A DNA stretch of 64,000 nt from Lineus longissimus (taxonomy: Eukaryota > Nemertea > Pilidiophora > Heteronemertea > Lineidae), in assembly GCF_910592395.1 (NCBI RefSeq), contig NC_088308.1, forward strand, positions 27,853,501 to 27,917,500, given 5' to 3'. The notes beneath the pieces are model-generated. The model had not been told where the DNA came from. It made no database searches and saw only the letters and a list, made by a program, of their open reading frames with translations. A program made the translations under genes and the position numbers. Positions 45,701 to 58,000 of the stretch are shown in pieces (positions within the stretch are counted from its first letter, which is position 1; every line of letters starts with the position of its first letter).

Positions 45701-47110
45701 CATAGGTTGTCGGAGATAAAGGGGCAACCCCACATTGGATATAAGCATCAGCTGTGGAATACAAAGGCGGTAAGTCGAACTTTTCTACCAATCTCCAAAT
45801 CTTCAAAATAGTTTTAACTTTTCAAATACAAATGTCATCAGTCATGATGTTCCTCTGTCTTAAGGGTACAAATTGCAATGACCTTCAATTATAAACGTAA
45901 GCATGTGCTTGTATCATTTGGACCTTCCAATTCGTTCTCGCGAGAGTCTGGATCTCTCGGCGGGTAAATGTTCTGTTTACCTTGAAAAAGAGAATACGTG
46001 CTTAGAAATACTAGGAGAGGAAAAGACGACACAAAAGAAACAGACAAAAGACAAACATACATCTCTTTATTTTTATCCCATTAGGACCTCTTCAATAGTG
46101 CAACAGAAGGGTCTTGTCTGTTGTGGAAAGGTAAAGCGATACTTTTACTCCAGGCCTTACATTTACTTTCTGTGTAGATACTAAGAAGATTCTTTTTCAA
46201 TAACGTCCTTAGTCAACTGTGCGGGTTAAACATAATGTTTATAACAGTTATAAATCATGAATGATATAACATTATATTGTATTGCCATACCAATTAAAGT
46301 GCCGGTTGCTATTTGAAGGCGTAGTACACTATCACAGCCAATCTTTCGAGCTTCCGTTGAACTGTTAAATTTAGCTGAGCAATTCATCAGTCATGTAACC
46401 CGCATTAGACATCTGAACACCTCTAAGGATTCATATGTCTGGGTCACCGATAAGGTCAGTTCTGGTCATCCGGTTTTGGATATCGATTCCTTTGAGAATT
46501 GTTGAGGTGATAACTTGATGACCATGACCTTTGGCCTCGTCGACCTCCTAAAGGCAATCTGTGGGTCAAACGACTATAACAACGTGTGAGTGAAGTCTTG
46601 TGACAAGGGGTCAATAACCTGAGAGGAGTATTGGGACAGCTGAGACCACCAGGCTTTTACTTACGAATCTCTGGATCCAGAATTAATCATGATGGAATCT
46701 ACTCCTACTACAGTATATTGCCAAGGAATACAACCATTAAAACTTCTGTGAGAATCATTCATTATCGGGTGTTCGCCTTATTACAATGAGTATGAGATAA
46801 TGGTGGTCAGCGGGGCACTTTTCGCTACGTGGATGTTTTTGTCATCTGGTAATGAGCTGCTGTTGAAAGCCGTCATAACAACCTTGTCTTCATTTCTATG
46901 AAGCGCCTGTGGTTATATGTCCCAATGAATGATATCATGGTCATTGCTCGTAATACTACATGAAGAAAGAGAACCAAAATATACTCAATCGGTATTCGAG
47001 AACATCTTCCTTAAATTCAATGAATTTACCAGTTGAATGGTTTCTTGCTGTAGCCGATTTCTCATCTCTTCTCTTCATTCTTCGCAGAACTTTAACTCTC
47101 CACAACCAAA
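42733..47110. other. Intergenic region between ALG1 and opsin
   Basis: This 4.4-kb region contains the ALG1 3' UTR to about 43200. At about 43510-43560, GCCGGGATTCACACCCGGG resembles the reverse complement of a tRNA T arm and may mark another tRNA-derived SINE. The 119-codon ORF at 43240-43599 spans it and shows no domain. CATTCTTCGCAG ending at 47088 may be the acceptor of an opsin 5' UTR intron. No other gene is recognised. Confidence 0.5.
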
Positions 47111-49719
47111 ATGGTCACCACAGATGTCTCCGGGACAGACGTCACGGGCACTGACGTCACGACAGACGCCTCTTGGTCGTCAGACAACTACACCTCGCCA
47201 TATCTGGATAACATTACGACCGAGGCCCCTTGGTACATCTTCGGCGACCTCAAGATCCATCCGCACTGGTGGCAGTATGACATGACCCAGATACCAGACT
47301 ACCACTTCTATATTATTGGCATTTATATTGGAATCGTCGGATTAATAGGAACAGTTGGCAATTCCGTGGTTATTTATACGTTTTTTAAGTAAGTAGCGTC
47401 AAGGGCCTTTTTGGTAATATTAATGGTCCCAGTGAGTGAGACTTCCAGTGACGATAGTCCACTGGTTAAAGGGTCTCGAGGGACATCTAATTGGCTTTTG
47501 CTCAATGTATCCACGGGCAGACTGTTGAAACACTATAAGAAGAAGAAATAACGAAATACTTCAAACGTTTTTACTGTTACTGAATTGATCAAACGAACAA
47601 AAAAGTAATTTATATTCGGAGTGTTCAGGATTTTAAGAAGATTAGGGTGCGGTATAGCATGGTATGCTTGTACGACGCACTTGTCCACAGTTCAAACAGT
47701 ATGAGCAGAATTCCACCTGTAAATAGAGGTCTGTATCCTCTGTGTAAAGGGTTCTCGTTCTTTCATCATTACAGAACAAAATCCATCCAAACTCCGCCCA
47801 ACATGTTGATTGTTAATCTCTCTGCGTCCGATCTGATCTTCTCCGCTGTCAACGGATTCCCCTTGTTTACTATAGCAAGTTTCAACAGGATATGGACGTG
47901 GGGCATGAAAAGTAAGTCGAATACCATCTCAGTCTCTACATCATCTCCAATAGCTATTCACTTACATACCGGCAGCTCGCCATCGGCCCACCGCAAAAGC
48001 TGTAAATCTGTCTGCCGCATCGGTCATGAAAGTCATAAACCCAGTGGTTAAACGAGCCAAGCCAATAAAATGGTGCTAATGGTTCTGTATTCAGCAAGCC
48101 AAACTGTTTGGTTGGAAAGGGTATAAGTCCTTTTTCACCACCATCGTTGTGCTTAACTCCCTAGGAATTAGAAATCAACTATCTGTGTAAACAGGTGCTG
48201 CGCTCTGATATTGCCACACCATGGCTTCAAAAGGTACGAATGGTCACAGTATTTAATGCCAAGCGTTGTTCACACAAGATGTGTACAGTCATATGTCACC
48301 CCACCTCAGCCACACCAACATTCATAGTTAGTATACGTGGGCTGTCAACCGAGACTGGTCATTTCCTGCGGATGACACCTGTATCCAAACACCTTTTTGT
48401 CTCGCATCCTGATCATAGGTCCATTTATCGATGATTAGATAATGTATCGATCAATCAGTTACCCCGATATGCGTGTTAAGGGTTGGCTATAGATACCACC
48501 ATTTTTGCTATAACCTGAAATCCAAAATCAATTAGAACTCCTTCACAATGAAGTGAATGCCCATTTGAACCTGGGAGGCTGTTCTCAAAAAAAAGAACTG
48601 ACTCCCACCCTTGAAATTGCCATTTACTCTGTTTTAAACGAGATCTAATTGCTTCTAGTCAAAATGGTAGTACCTATAGCCAACCCTTAAAAGGTCTTAT
48701 AACTAGCTACTGTCATGTGACTGTGGGGACTGTCACCGTTTTTCTCCATACAAGATTAGTAAAATATGTCATTTTACCTTCTCTGTTCAGCCTGTGAAGT
48801 GTATGGTGCGATCGGCGGTATCTTCGGCCTGATGTCCATCAACACGAACGCCATGATCGCCCTGGACCGATACCTGGTCATCGCGCAGCCATTCGAGGCG
48901 CTCAAGAGGATGACCAAGAACCGTGCGTTCATTCTCATCGTGTTGGTGTGGTTCTGGTCTTTCATTATCAGCCTTATGCCTTTGGCTGGATTTGGTGCTT
49001 ACATCCCGGAAGGCTTTCAAACCTCCTGTACATTCGACTACTTGACTCAAACACCTAGCAACTACGCCTTTAACATCGGCTTGTATGTTTTCGGTTTCTT
49101 AATTCCTGTTTTAATCATATTTTGGTCTTATTACAAAATCGTCCGCGCCGTTATGATTCACGAAGATGAAATGGCAAGAATGGCTCAGAAACTTGGCGCC
49201 AAGGACATGCGCCAAGGGTCCGACAGGCGGTCTGATATCAAGACCGCCAAGGTGTCTGCAACCTTGGTCCTACTCTATCTGATGTCCTGGGGTCCATACT
49301 CCATCGTCTCCCTGGCAGCGTTGCTAGGATACAGGAGCTTTCTTAACCCCTACATGTCTGAGATCCCCGTGATATTCGCCAAGACGAGTGCCATCTATAA
49401 TCCAATAGTGTACGCAGTCAGCCACCCCAAATTCCGTTTAGCTATGTCCAAGCAAGTACCCTGGTTGTTCATTTGTTGCAAACCACCACCTTCTCGTGGC
49501 CTCAGCAAATCTGGAAGTATGGTGAGCGAGCGCAGTACTTCTAGTATTATGGAACACGGTAGTGTAAGGAAGACAAAGAATGTATCTACTATTGAAGGTG
49601 GTCCATCAGCTGCGGTGAGCACGACGACGTTAGCGAGCAATCTCGGTGAAACGGAAATGAAGGATATCAACTTAAGCAAGGCTGACACGCCGGATGAGGA
49701 AACAACGAGTAAGTTTTGA
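47111..49719 (+). CDS. Rhabdomeric (Gq-coupled) opsin
   Basis: R-opsins are retinal-binding photoreceptor GPCRs that signal through Gq and phospholipase C. Exons 47111-47388, 47775-47911 and 48791-49719 give 447 aa. There is an extracellular N-terminus with NYT and NIT sequons, then seven membrane segments, TM1 at about 66-92. Key residues: C140 and C218 (disulfide), Y143 at the vertebrate E113 position as in r-opsins, DRY at 164-166, E212 in PEG (vertebrate E181), and K336 in FAKTSAIYNPIVY as the retinal Schiff base. NPIVY is at 342-346, followed by HPKFR, typical of r-opsins, and a CC palmitoylation pair. The IHEDEMARMAQKLGAKDMR third loop fits Gq coupling. The C-terminus may be incomplete: a GTAAGT donor consensus overlaps the last codons (see findings). 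Confidence 0.95.
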
Positions 49720-51337
49720 TCGTCCAATTTGGCAATATCTTGTAGTGTTCGTCGACTGTTTGGTGAGCAGTTAGAGGAGCATTATAGGCAGGAGCTACGA
49801 TCTCGAAACTCGAATGTCGAGCTGAAGGAATTGGGATTGCTCTCACTCAGAAGTGATGAAATATTCCTCATACAAGCGTGGACAGTGCCGATGCATGTTC
49901 TGCCAAATAGAGTATAGAGACACATTTCGGTGACTTCGTAAAACATAATCTGGTCCACGTGACTTTTGCCTATAGCCTCCTTTTAACTGAAATCATGATA
50001 TTTGGTTTTTATTCCTAAACTGGATTTAATTGCCTATAACAAGCTAATGACTATCATCATAAAACAAGGAATTTGTCATAGTCTGTAACAAGAGGAAATC
50101 ACGTTATTTCCTCCTGTCAGTGATGATGAGAGGGATGCCATCGGTTGGTAACATCGCAATAGCACTCAGTTAAACAGGAAAACCAATGTCATTTGGTGAT
50201 TTGTGATTCCACCACATTCGCTGTCATATTTCTTTTCATTGTTGTTCAGGTTATGACTCTTCGGAAATATCATACTTTTTATTGTTTCCATCAGCTTATC
50301 AACTATATAGGACCATTATTTTTTCGGTATAACAACCACTATCATAGTCTTTAGGTGATGGCTGATCAGAACCTGGAGATCCGTATATGGCTTCGTTAGT
50401 GTACGCTTCACTGTACACCAAAACTGAACCAACAAAAGTTTTGCCTTGCGATGTCTCATGCCCTGCGACATGGCAAAGCGGATGGTTTTGTTTGTTCAGT
50501 TTGGGTGCAGTGAAGCACTGGCATAGAATAAAGCCATGATGGGTGTGTTCTCGCAATCGCACTCAGTGGAAACCTAGCCTTCGTGTAAACCTTCTCTGAG
50601 TGAGGACTACTTGTCATGCCGGCATTTTTGGAATGGAAATGCATGAAGAGCGATTCAATCGCTTTTACTGCCATCGTGATAGTTTGGTCTTGCACATTAT
50701 CACCACTTTGTACACAATTGTGATTGAATTTGTGTTCGTGATTTTGCAAGTTTTGTTATAATTAGGCTCATGCCGGTTTTGCACGCCTTGATAAGAATAG
50801 CTTCGAACGAAGAAATACGAAGTATAAATAAATGTATTTTAGCGACGATTTGCTTTTCAAAATTGTCTTACTTTCCAATCACAATCGTCGTGTGGTGTTG
50901 TCATGGCTACGTCGCAGGTCGCAGCGATAGAAATCGCTTGTGGTATCGTCGATCGTCGACAAGAAAAAAAGGGATTTGCATACATGTAGCTCATAATTCG
51001 TTATTCGTTGTTCTTTTTAATGTTAGTGGCGGAATTTTCCTAATGCTTGCTATGGAAACTATATACAGGTGGACATCTCATTTGATCTCAAAGTTACCAG
51101 ACTCTTCCTTTAATACGCCATAAACGAATAACTGCTTCCCCTCTGGGCCTTTCTCTTTTCGATTTGTTTCGAGACAAAGATGACCCTCACACTTCCGTAA
51201 TTTGCTCGGGTGACAGCCGAGTACAGAGTATGATGTACGCGACGTCTGATTGGGCAATTATGAAACAGTTGCGAAGGGAGTGAACGGGATCTGCTGGAAT
51301 TTCATTGACGATCATATTTACGCGTCACGATCCAAAT

Positions 51338-51600
51338 CCATCATCGTCATCGTTATCTCACATCATCTTCTTCTTCATCGCCATCATCACCTTCATCGTC
51401 ATCATTATCATCATTTTCTTCATCGTCGTCCTCGTCACCGTCACACGTCATCGTCATCGTCATCATCATCATCGTCCACGTCCTCGTCACCGCCACACGT
51501 CATCGTCATCATCTTCACCATCATCGTCGTCAGCGTCATGATCATGATCATCACCATCACCATCATCATCACCATCGTCATCATCATCATCTTTGTTCTC
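51338..51600. repeat. Compound TCATCG/ATC microsatellite
   Basis: About 260 bp of interrupted ATC, TCG and CAC triplets. It opens all frames and yields low-complexity His/Ser or Asp/Met ORFs on both strands that are not genes. Confidence 0.95.
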
Positions 51601-52322
51601 ACCACCACCGCCATCCCCATAGATAGTTCCCTCTTTATTATTATTGAAATTGACTTTTGAATTCCTTCCTCGTGACTCAAACAAACTCGCAGGTGTTTTC
51701 TGGGCTGACGTTCCTGTATCGAACACGTCACCAGAAGTAATCGTATCCCGCTGTTATGCCTTCGTTAAATCAGATATCTTTATATCGCACAAAATGTTAT
51801 TTTGCTGTTGGTAACCGGGTAAATTAAAAAGGAGCTGATATTCCTCTGACTTAACTTCAAAGAAATGCGGATTTCAACATTCAAAACATCTCATGTTAAA
51901 AATGCGTCTACGTCTGTAAAATGAGTATCCGGTAGTTGTCATGTTACTCGTGTTACATGTAGGTTATCTGCTGAAGCTGCAAGAAGCCTCATGCGTCGGT
52001 GTATATAAAAGATTTCGATACAGTTGGCCGGGCCGTGCTTCGACGGATTATGCAAGTTACTTTCTTGCGATCCATCGACGGATGAAGCGATTAAGCGCAA
52101 CAAGTTTAAAATAATTTTGTATATATGTATTATACTAATTATGTTTTTGACCACATGTATAAGTATGTTTAATCCGTGTTCATTAATATACATGTACCTT
52201 GTTGAAGTCTTTTCTTTCTTGAATGTTTGGTTTTACAATGTATCGCGTATAACGATGTTGGCTGCTTTGAGAGTTTCGTTTACCGTTAAGGGTTTGCAAA
52301 TGGATTAGCCAATCTTTATACA

Positions 52323-52356
52323 ATCATGGAGGTATTATTAATAATACCTCCATGAT
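52323..52356. repeat. Perfect 34-bp palindrome, CATGGAGGTATTA family
   Basis: The segment equals its own reverse complement: ATCATGGAGGTATTA, a short central AT core, then TAATACCTCCATGAT. It shares CATGGAGGTA with the 21-nt inverted repeat at 4286-4306. Confidence 0.85.
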
Positions 52357-53010
52357 ACAATGTACCTCATTTTATCCTTTTTTCTTAAAAACAAAACTGT
52401 CTGGTTTTAACGCATATTTTGTATCTTAGTTTTTAAGAGGTAGGCCTGCATGTAGTCGTTTCTAAAACGCTATATTACATATTTGTCGTTTCGATAAATG
52501 AGAGTTCAAATCAAACTGAAAGTGCGTTAGAAACCTCACTTCACCCTTTTATATTTGGAGAGGAACACTGTAGATAAAGAGACTTTAAAAAGCGTCATAT
52601 TTCAAATGTGTTCAATAATTCTCAGGTTTGGCTTGTATAAACGATTTTCCTTGGAGAGAGTAGTGTCGCTGATTTCTGTTATCAGTAGCCTACCCTGACC
52701 ATGCGGTTACCAGCGAGGTCATATTGGGAACTGAGAACCGAGTGAAATCGATCAAATATATTATTTATTACTAGCAGGCTGGGCTTGCAAAATAGACATA
52801 TGTGTGTCACTTATAATTTTACCGGCTTTTATGTCGTTTAGGAGTACTCACGCTCAGCACGCGTCTGGGTCTTTGTGCATATTTGTACATATTGCAGTGT
52901 ACACTGTATCAGCATGTGCATCAGCAGTGAGTTCTGTTAATCTTACATGCATTTCACTCAATAAATGTAGTTTCACAAGTATTGAAATGAAATAAATGGC
53001 CCTAGGTCAT

Positions 53011-53189
53011 TGACGCTGAAAGGGTGGATGTCGTCCTGGGTGCCGACAAATGGTACCCAGGTTCGAGATCGACTGGACTGGGTGCTGTTTGTCTTGTGTA
53101 ATGGCACCCAGGGTGCTTATTGTCCAGTCGATCTCGAACTTGGGTACCATTTGTCGGCACCCAGGACGACATCCACCCTTTCAGCGTCA
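53011..53189. repeat. Near-perfect hairpin with 67-bp arms
   Basis: The arm at 53011-53077 (starting TGACGCTGAAAGGGTGGATG) is matched by the reverse complement of 53123-53189 at 66 of 67 positions. The 45-nt loop itself can pair CTGGGTGC with GCACCCAG. No target-site duplication is obvious (flanks GGTCAT and TTAGCG). It may be a young foldback or MITE element, or a hairpin-RNA locus. Confidence 0.9.
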
Positions 53190-55038
53190 TTAGCGGAAGG
53201 TAACAATTGCACTGAGGGAGGGTATTTCAAACGCTGACAAACGCTCAAGAGAGAGGGAGAGAGTAGGTGGCAACGAAGGTTAAATTTCGGCATTTGACCT
53301 TAATTTATTCAGTAAGTCATAGGATGATGATGCAGCAGGTCTGCGGTTCATACCGTACAATATATTTAACAGAATGATGTAACTGCATAAACAGGCACAC
53401 TTGAGCAGAGGAGGTTTGCAGTGAGTGTGAATGCGACTATGCAAGCGACAGTGCTTTGTTATTTACGCCCTATATATATGCACCGAAAACAATGAAACAT
53501 TGCATGCGTCATGAAATACATGCGTAGGCCTATAATCGCGTCAGGTCGCATTCATTCAATGTAAACCAACTCTTCTAAGCTCCCAAGCTGGCAGATAATA
53601 GTGTGTACACGATGTATCACAAGCACACCCAACATCCTTCTTGTGATTGTGTGATTGAATGTCAGAAGTCGCACATGATAAGGACCTTGCGTGAATTGGA
53701 TATATCTATGTAGATAAAAGCCAAGATGCTGGTTTATGCGTGGTTTCAGAACACTTCGGTGGTACAGTGTTAGCAAGGCGGTATATAACTGAATTATTTG
53801 CACCTGATTTTGTGCTAAGCAAATGTGTTAAATCACAATGTACATGTATTCTTCGCTCAATACAAGAACAATAAATGTTATTTAACTACAACTTCGCTAT
53901 ACATGTATTTTCATTGCTGGAGTACTTGGATGATTGCGCCAAACAGCTTGACTCCTTCTCGAGATAACATTCATAACTGTAATGTATGGTTCAGTCGTCG
54001 TTACATCTACAGCATCTCAATGAATTTCCACACAGAAGATATTTTGTGGACATTTACTCAGGTGCTCGTCAGTTCGATCAAGTTGAAATAGTACCTCCAT
54101 GGTTCGACCTATCTACCAGATGTGCAATTATTCGTAAATGTGTCAGTTCACGGTGCATAATCTTGACAGTGGGAGTTGACTTAAGCGCAAAGCAAAATGT
54201 GTTGATCATGATAGACGACATCTTGACCCTTAACGAACTGACTTTGCTCAGCTTCCAGGCAACGCGGGGCGGAGGCTACGGAGGCAATATACCGCTGGAA
54301 GTTCACTGGCAGTATTTGGAGAGACGATATAGTATCAACGGCCGGGTATCCGGCTACCGCGATGATGCAGGCCCTCTTTTACAGGAAACTTCTCAACAAT
54401 ATTCGGCCAGGTCCGACTCCGCCTAAACCCATCAGACGAGAGAAAAAAAGTAGTCCAGGTTGTAGGTCGTTCATAAAAAAGTCGGAAGACGGTGAGAGGT
54501 TATTGCTCGTAAAAAAGGAACTCGATATTGTTGATGAAATGCAAAGCAAAATGCCATCAAAAACTGTATTCTTTATTACTCTGCAGCCAATTTAGTGGTC
54601 TCCGAAGTCGTCCAATCGAGATGATGTATCGCTTTGCTGTTTATTCCAGCACCAGAAATATAAATATCGGAAAAGCGCTGGCAAGAAAACGAGAAACGCT
54701 CACTTTTTGCTTTTATAGATGAGTTTGCATTCCGCAAGGTCATTTGCGCTAGTGAATAATGTGGTTCTCGAAATTTTCAGAATCCCTCTCATCCGTATTG
54801 AGTTTTTTTTATCATGCTAACATCGCGGAACCCAATTTCCAGTCAGTGATAGAGATTACTCGAGGTTGCTATAACTAGAAACTTCCGAATAGTCTGGTAA
54901 TGCCAAATGAGCAGGACAGAACCGATACAAAGTATGACCTTCGTAGATGAATATCCTATTTACCATGACGGAACAGAGAGATCCGCGTCAAATGCTCGGG
55001 TACTTGGAAAATGTCAAAATGGTGCCGTGGTGCCGTAA

Positions 55039-58000
55039 CTATTTTTTCCCTCTACACGTGTCCGAGCACCGTCCTCGTATCATACTGACGTCATCAATGG
55101 CAATGTCCGACTTGCTGCCGTTACCAATGATGGCGCGGATGATCACCTGAAAAACAGTTTGGTCTAACCTAAAGTCGAATTGTTAAATCAGAAGATTAAT
55201 TTTGCATCATCAGTGTAGCCATTAGAACGAGTCAATTGTTGTAGTTGGATCATTCAAAGCAGCACCTTGGAACAATACTAACAACCATATCTATACACTA
55301 ATCACTCTACATTATGTAGTGTCAGAGGATTGGAAAACGCCCTCATACCAGTTTCTACCCCCCTTAAACTACATCCGTGCTCCACCCAAGCAATGTCACT
55401 TTGTGGCACCAGGGCTCACCGGCCCGTTTGACTGACTGACTTAGGACTTGACAGTTTTGGAAGAGCCGGCATTTTGACGATGAACATGACCTTGCTTGGG
55501 TATCTCACCTGAAAGACACTGTCTGACTCTATAGTGACTTTCTTGACTTTCCACCGCTGTCCCTGATTACCAGACACTTTCACAAGTTGTGTGGCGGTCT
55601 CGGTACCCATCGGACGATACAAAATAACGAGTGAGCCCATGTGGCGGCCGAACATGTGGTAGTATATGGTCAAACACCAGCCGCGGTTGCTGCGGTGAAC
55701 CTCTGGTGACAATAGATCATATCGGGTGTTCCTCTTGATGAAGGATGCCTCCGCATACAAGTAATAACCTGTCAACGTAAACAGGAAGAATTACATGTCA
55801 TATTCTAATATGCATGGAATAAGCAAGAGTCATTAAGAAAGCATCAAGTACAGAATAATAGGAAATAATTATACAACATAGGGAACACGTCAGACGAAAC
55901 GTGTCTGCTGCACTACACATGTACAATGTACTTCTGTCTTCGACAACGCAGACCGACGAGAACCTATCGATCTTCGACCATGCAAATTGACGAACCAACT
56001 GCTCTTGGATCTTATGCATATCCTAGAGACAGCGATCGGGAAATTATCCCCATCATCTAAATTTTCATTAAAAAAAGACGAAATGTGTTTTATTATCGGC
56101 TTCATGCAATCATGATTTATCTACCATTGCGGCAAAGATGGTTCAATTTGCTTCATAGGATAACTGATATTTATGGAGTTAGAACATGATCCACACGGAG
56201 TAGCCTACACTGTGGGTGAAAAAGAGGCCCTTTAGAATTTAGATGACACAAATCATTTACACCAGTTTTGCTTGTTAGAAGCACAAACTGTGAAATATTC
56301 TGTGTGATCGAAGTACACGTATAAGGCGATTATGGTTGAATTTCTGAATCTGGTCTGAACCTATGCCCACATTCCGTGTGGGTGTTTAACGGCGTAAATG
56401 GTTTACTTGGCAAATGTATCATTGTTCCAAAGAAATCTGACAGTACCTCCTGCGCTTTTCGTTCAGAATAGATGCAACTATCTTATTCAATTGTCGACGC
56501 AGAAACATTGAATACGAATGCCTGAAGGTGTTTACAGTTATTAATACTATATTTTGCAATTGGTGCTTAGAGCTCAATAACACAAGGAAAATGTACTTGA
56601 ATATGAAGTTTACGTGTTGATCAGAAACAGAGAGAAAGATATATATATAAAACACCATTTTTCGGAGAGCGACATAAAAATTCTTGAGACTAGCTCTCGA
56701 CAATACCGTATCTTCGATCAAGCCAGCTAGTCTCAAGAAAGAATTGATGATGTTGATCTACAAAAAACGGTGTCATACTTTCTTTCTGATAACAAAATAT
56801 GTGACCCGTAAGAAAGCGTTGGAAGCTACTGCTGTCACCGTCACTTACCGTCGCCGCTGCGATCGCTCGGAGGGCCAGTTTTACTCGTGCCAGTACTGCC
56901 TCGGTTTCTGGTCCATTTGTGGGTCGCTCCTTGTGGAATGCTCCACCCACAAATGCCAGAGTCAAAGTCGCAATCAAACCCTTTTACAACTAAAATGGAA
57001 AGGAAGGGGTTTTGCATTTGGCCTCTACTGCTATCAAATTGGTTGGAAAGTATTCACCGCATATAGTCAAGTCTTTGGACTGGAGTATACAGGTTCGACA
57101 CCTCCTTCGACATTATAAGCGATAGAACAAATATGGGGTCACTTCGTAGTAAACCACACGCTAACGATCAAACTATTGTGATATTTTGAGTATTTATGTT
57201 TCAATCGACAACGTCATTCCAACTATTCTCTTTAGCCATCACCATGAATTAACAAAAGAGTGAAGGACAAACTGTTGTGCCAACCTGCTTCTGATTGCGG
57301 CGAGAATGGCGTGATGAAGGAGCAGGAACCGTCATAAACCATGATGTCATCAATGGCGACCACGCCGCGGCCAGCAACTCTCGAGACGAATCGAAGCTAT
57401 AGGAATGTACAGAATCCCCTTTTAAGGTTCCATAGTATATAAATACATATAAGCCCTTATCAGACAGTTACCAGGTTACTGGATGAAGGTGGTGGTCGCG
57501 CCTCGACCAAGGGCAGCATTCAGAAACTATTCGGTCTATTGTCGAAGCCCGCTCGCAACTAGGCCTAAATTCCCAATGTTCAACTGTCCTATCAAAGGGT
57601 TATCACGGCAACTCTTGATGACAACGACCCCCATGGTACAGCTGTCATGAGGGTTCGATAGGCCTAAAGCGGCAAAGGTAAATACAAATGTAAGCCTAAA
57701 CTTTGTGACTTCCTCTTTGAGCATCATACTGACCCTGTACGTCGAGTTCACATCTACTTCAAAGTTAGCATGTTTCCATTTCTTCAGCTCTTTCGTCTCC
57801 AGTTTGAACAGACCAGCTTGATAGTAGGCGCTTGCCTTACTGGCGCTGATCTGTTGGATATCGAGACCGAGGGAGCTGCTCGTTGAATCCAAATAGTAGT
57901 AGAAGCAGATGCAGTGAACATGGCTGCTCGAAGCCTGGAAGAGAAATCGTGATAGTGCGATATCTAATCCCACATTTTCTCCACTCTTAACGAGCTACTA

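Larger units (their letters stand above)
49720..55038. other. Opsin-astacin intergenic region
   Basis: This 5.3-kb region has no recognised gene. It contains the ATC/TCG-rich microsatellite at 51338-51600, the palindrome at 52323-52356 and the hairpin at 53011-53189. AATAAA at 50827-50832 could end the opsin transcript. TTTATT at 54572-54577 (AATAAA on -) could end the astacin-MAM transcript. ORFs at 53986-54595 show no reliable domain. Confidence 0.5.

Noticed and set aside
51250-51731. His/Ser-rich and Asp/Met-rich ORFs on both strands
   Set aside because: They are translations of the triplet microsatellite, open in all frames.
53986-54595. Plus-strand ORFs with a MAM-tail-like SFQATRGGGYGGNIPLEV
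   Set aside because: Suggestive of a MAM C-terminus but lacks the DIALDDI core, has no partner exons and lies on the opposite strand to the MAM gene; probably chance or a worn relic.
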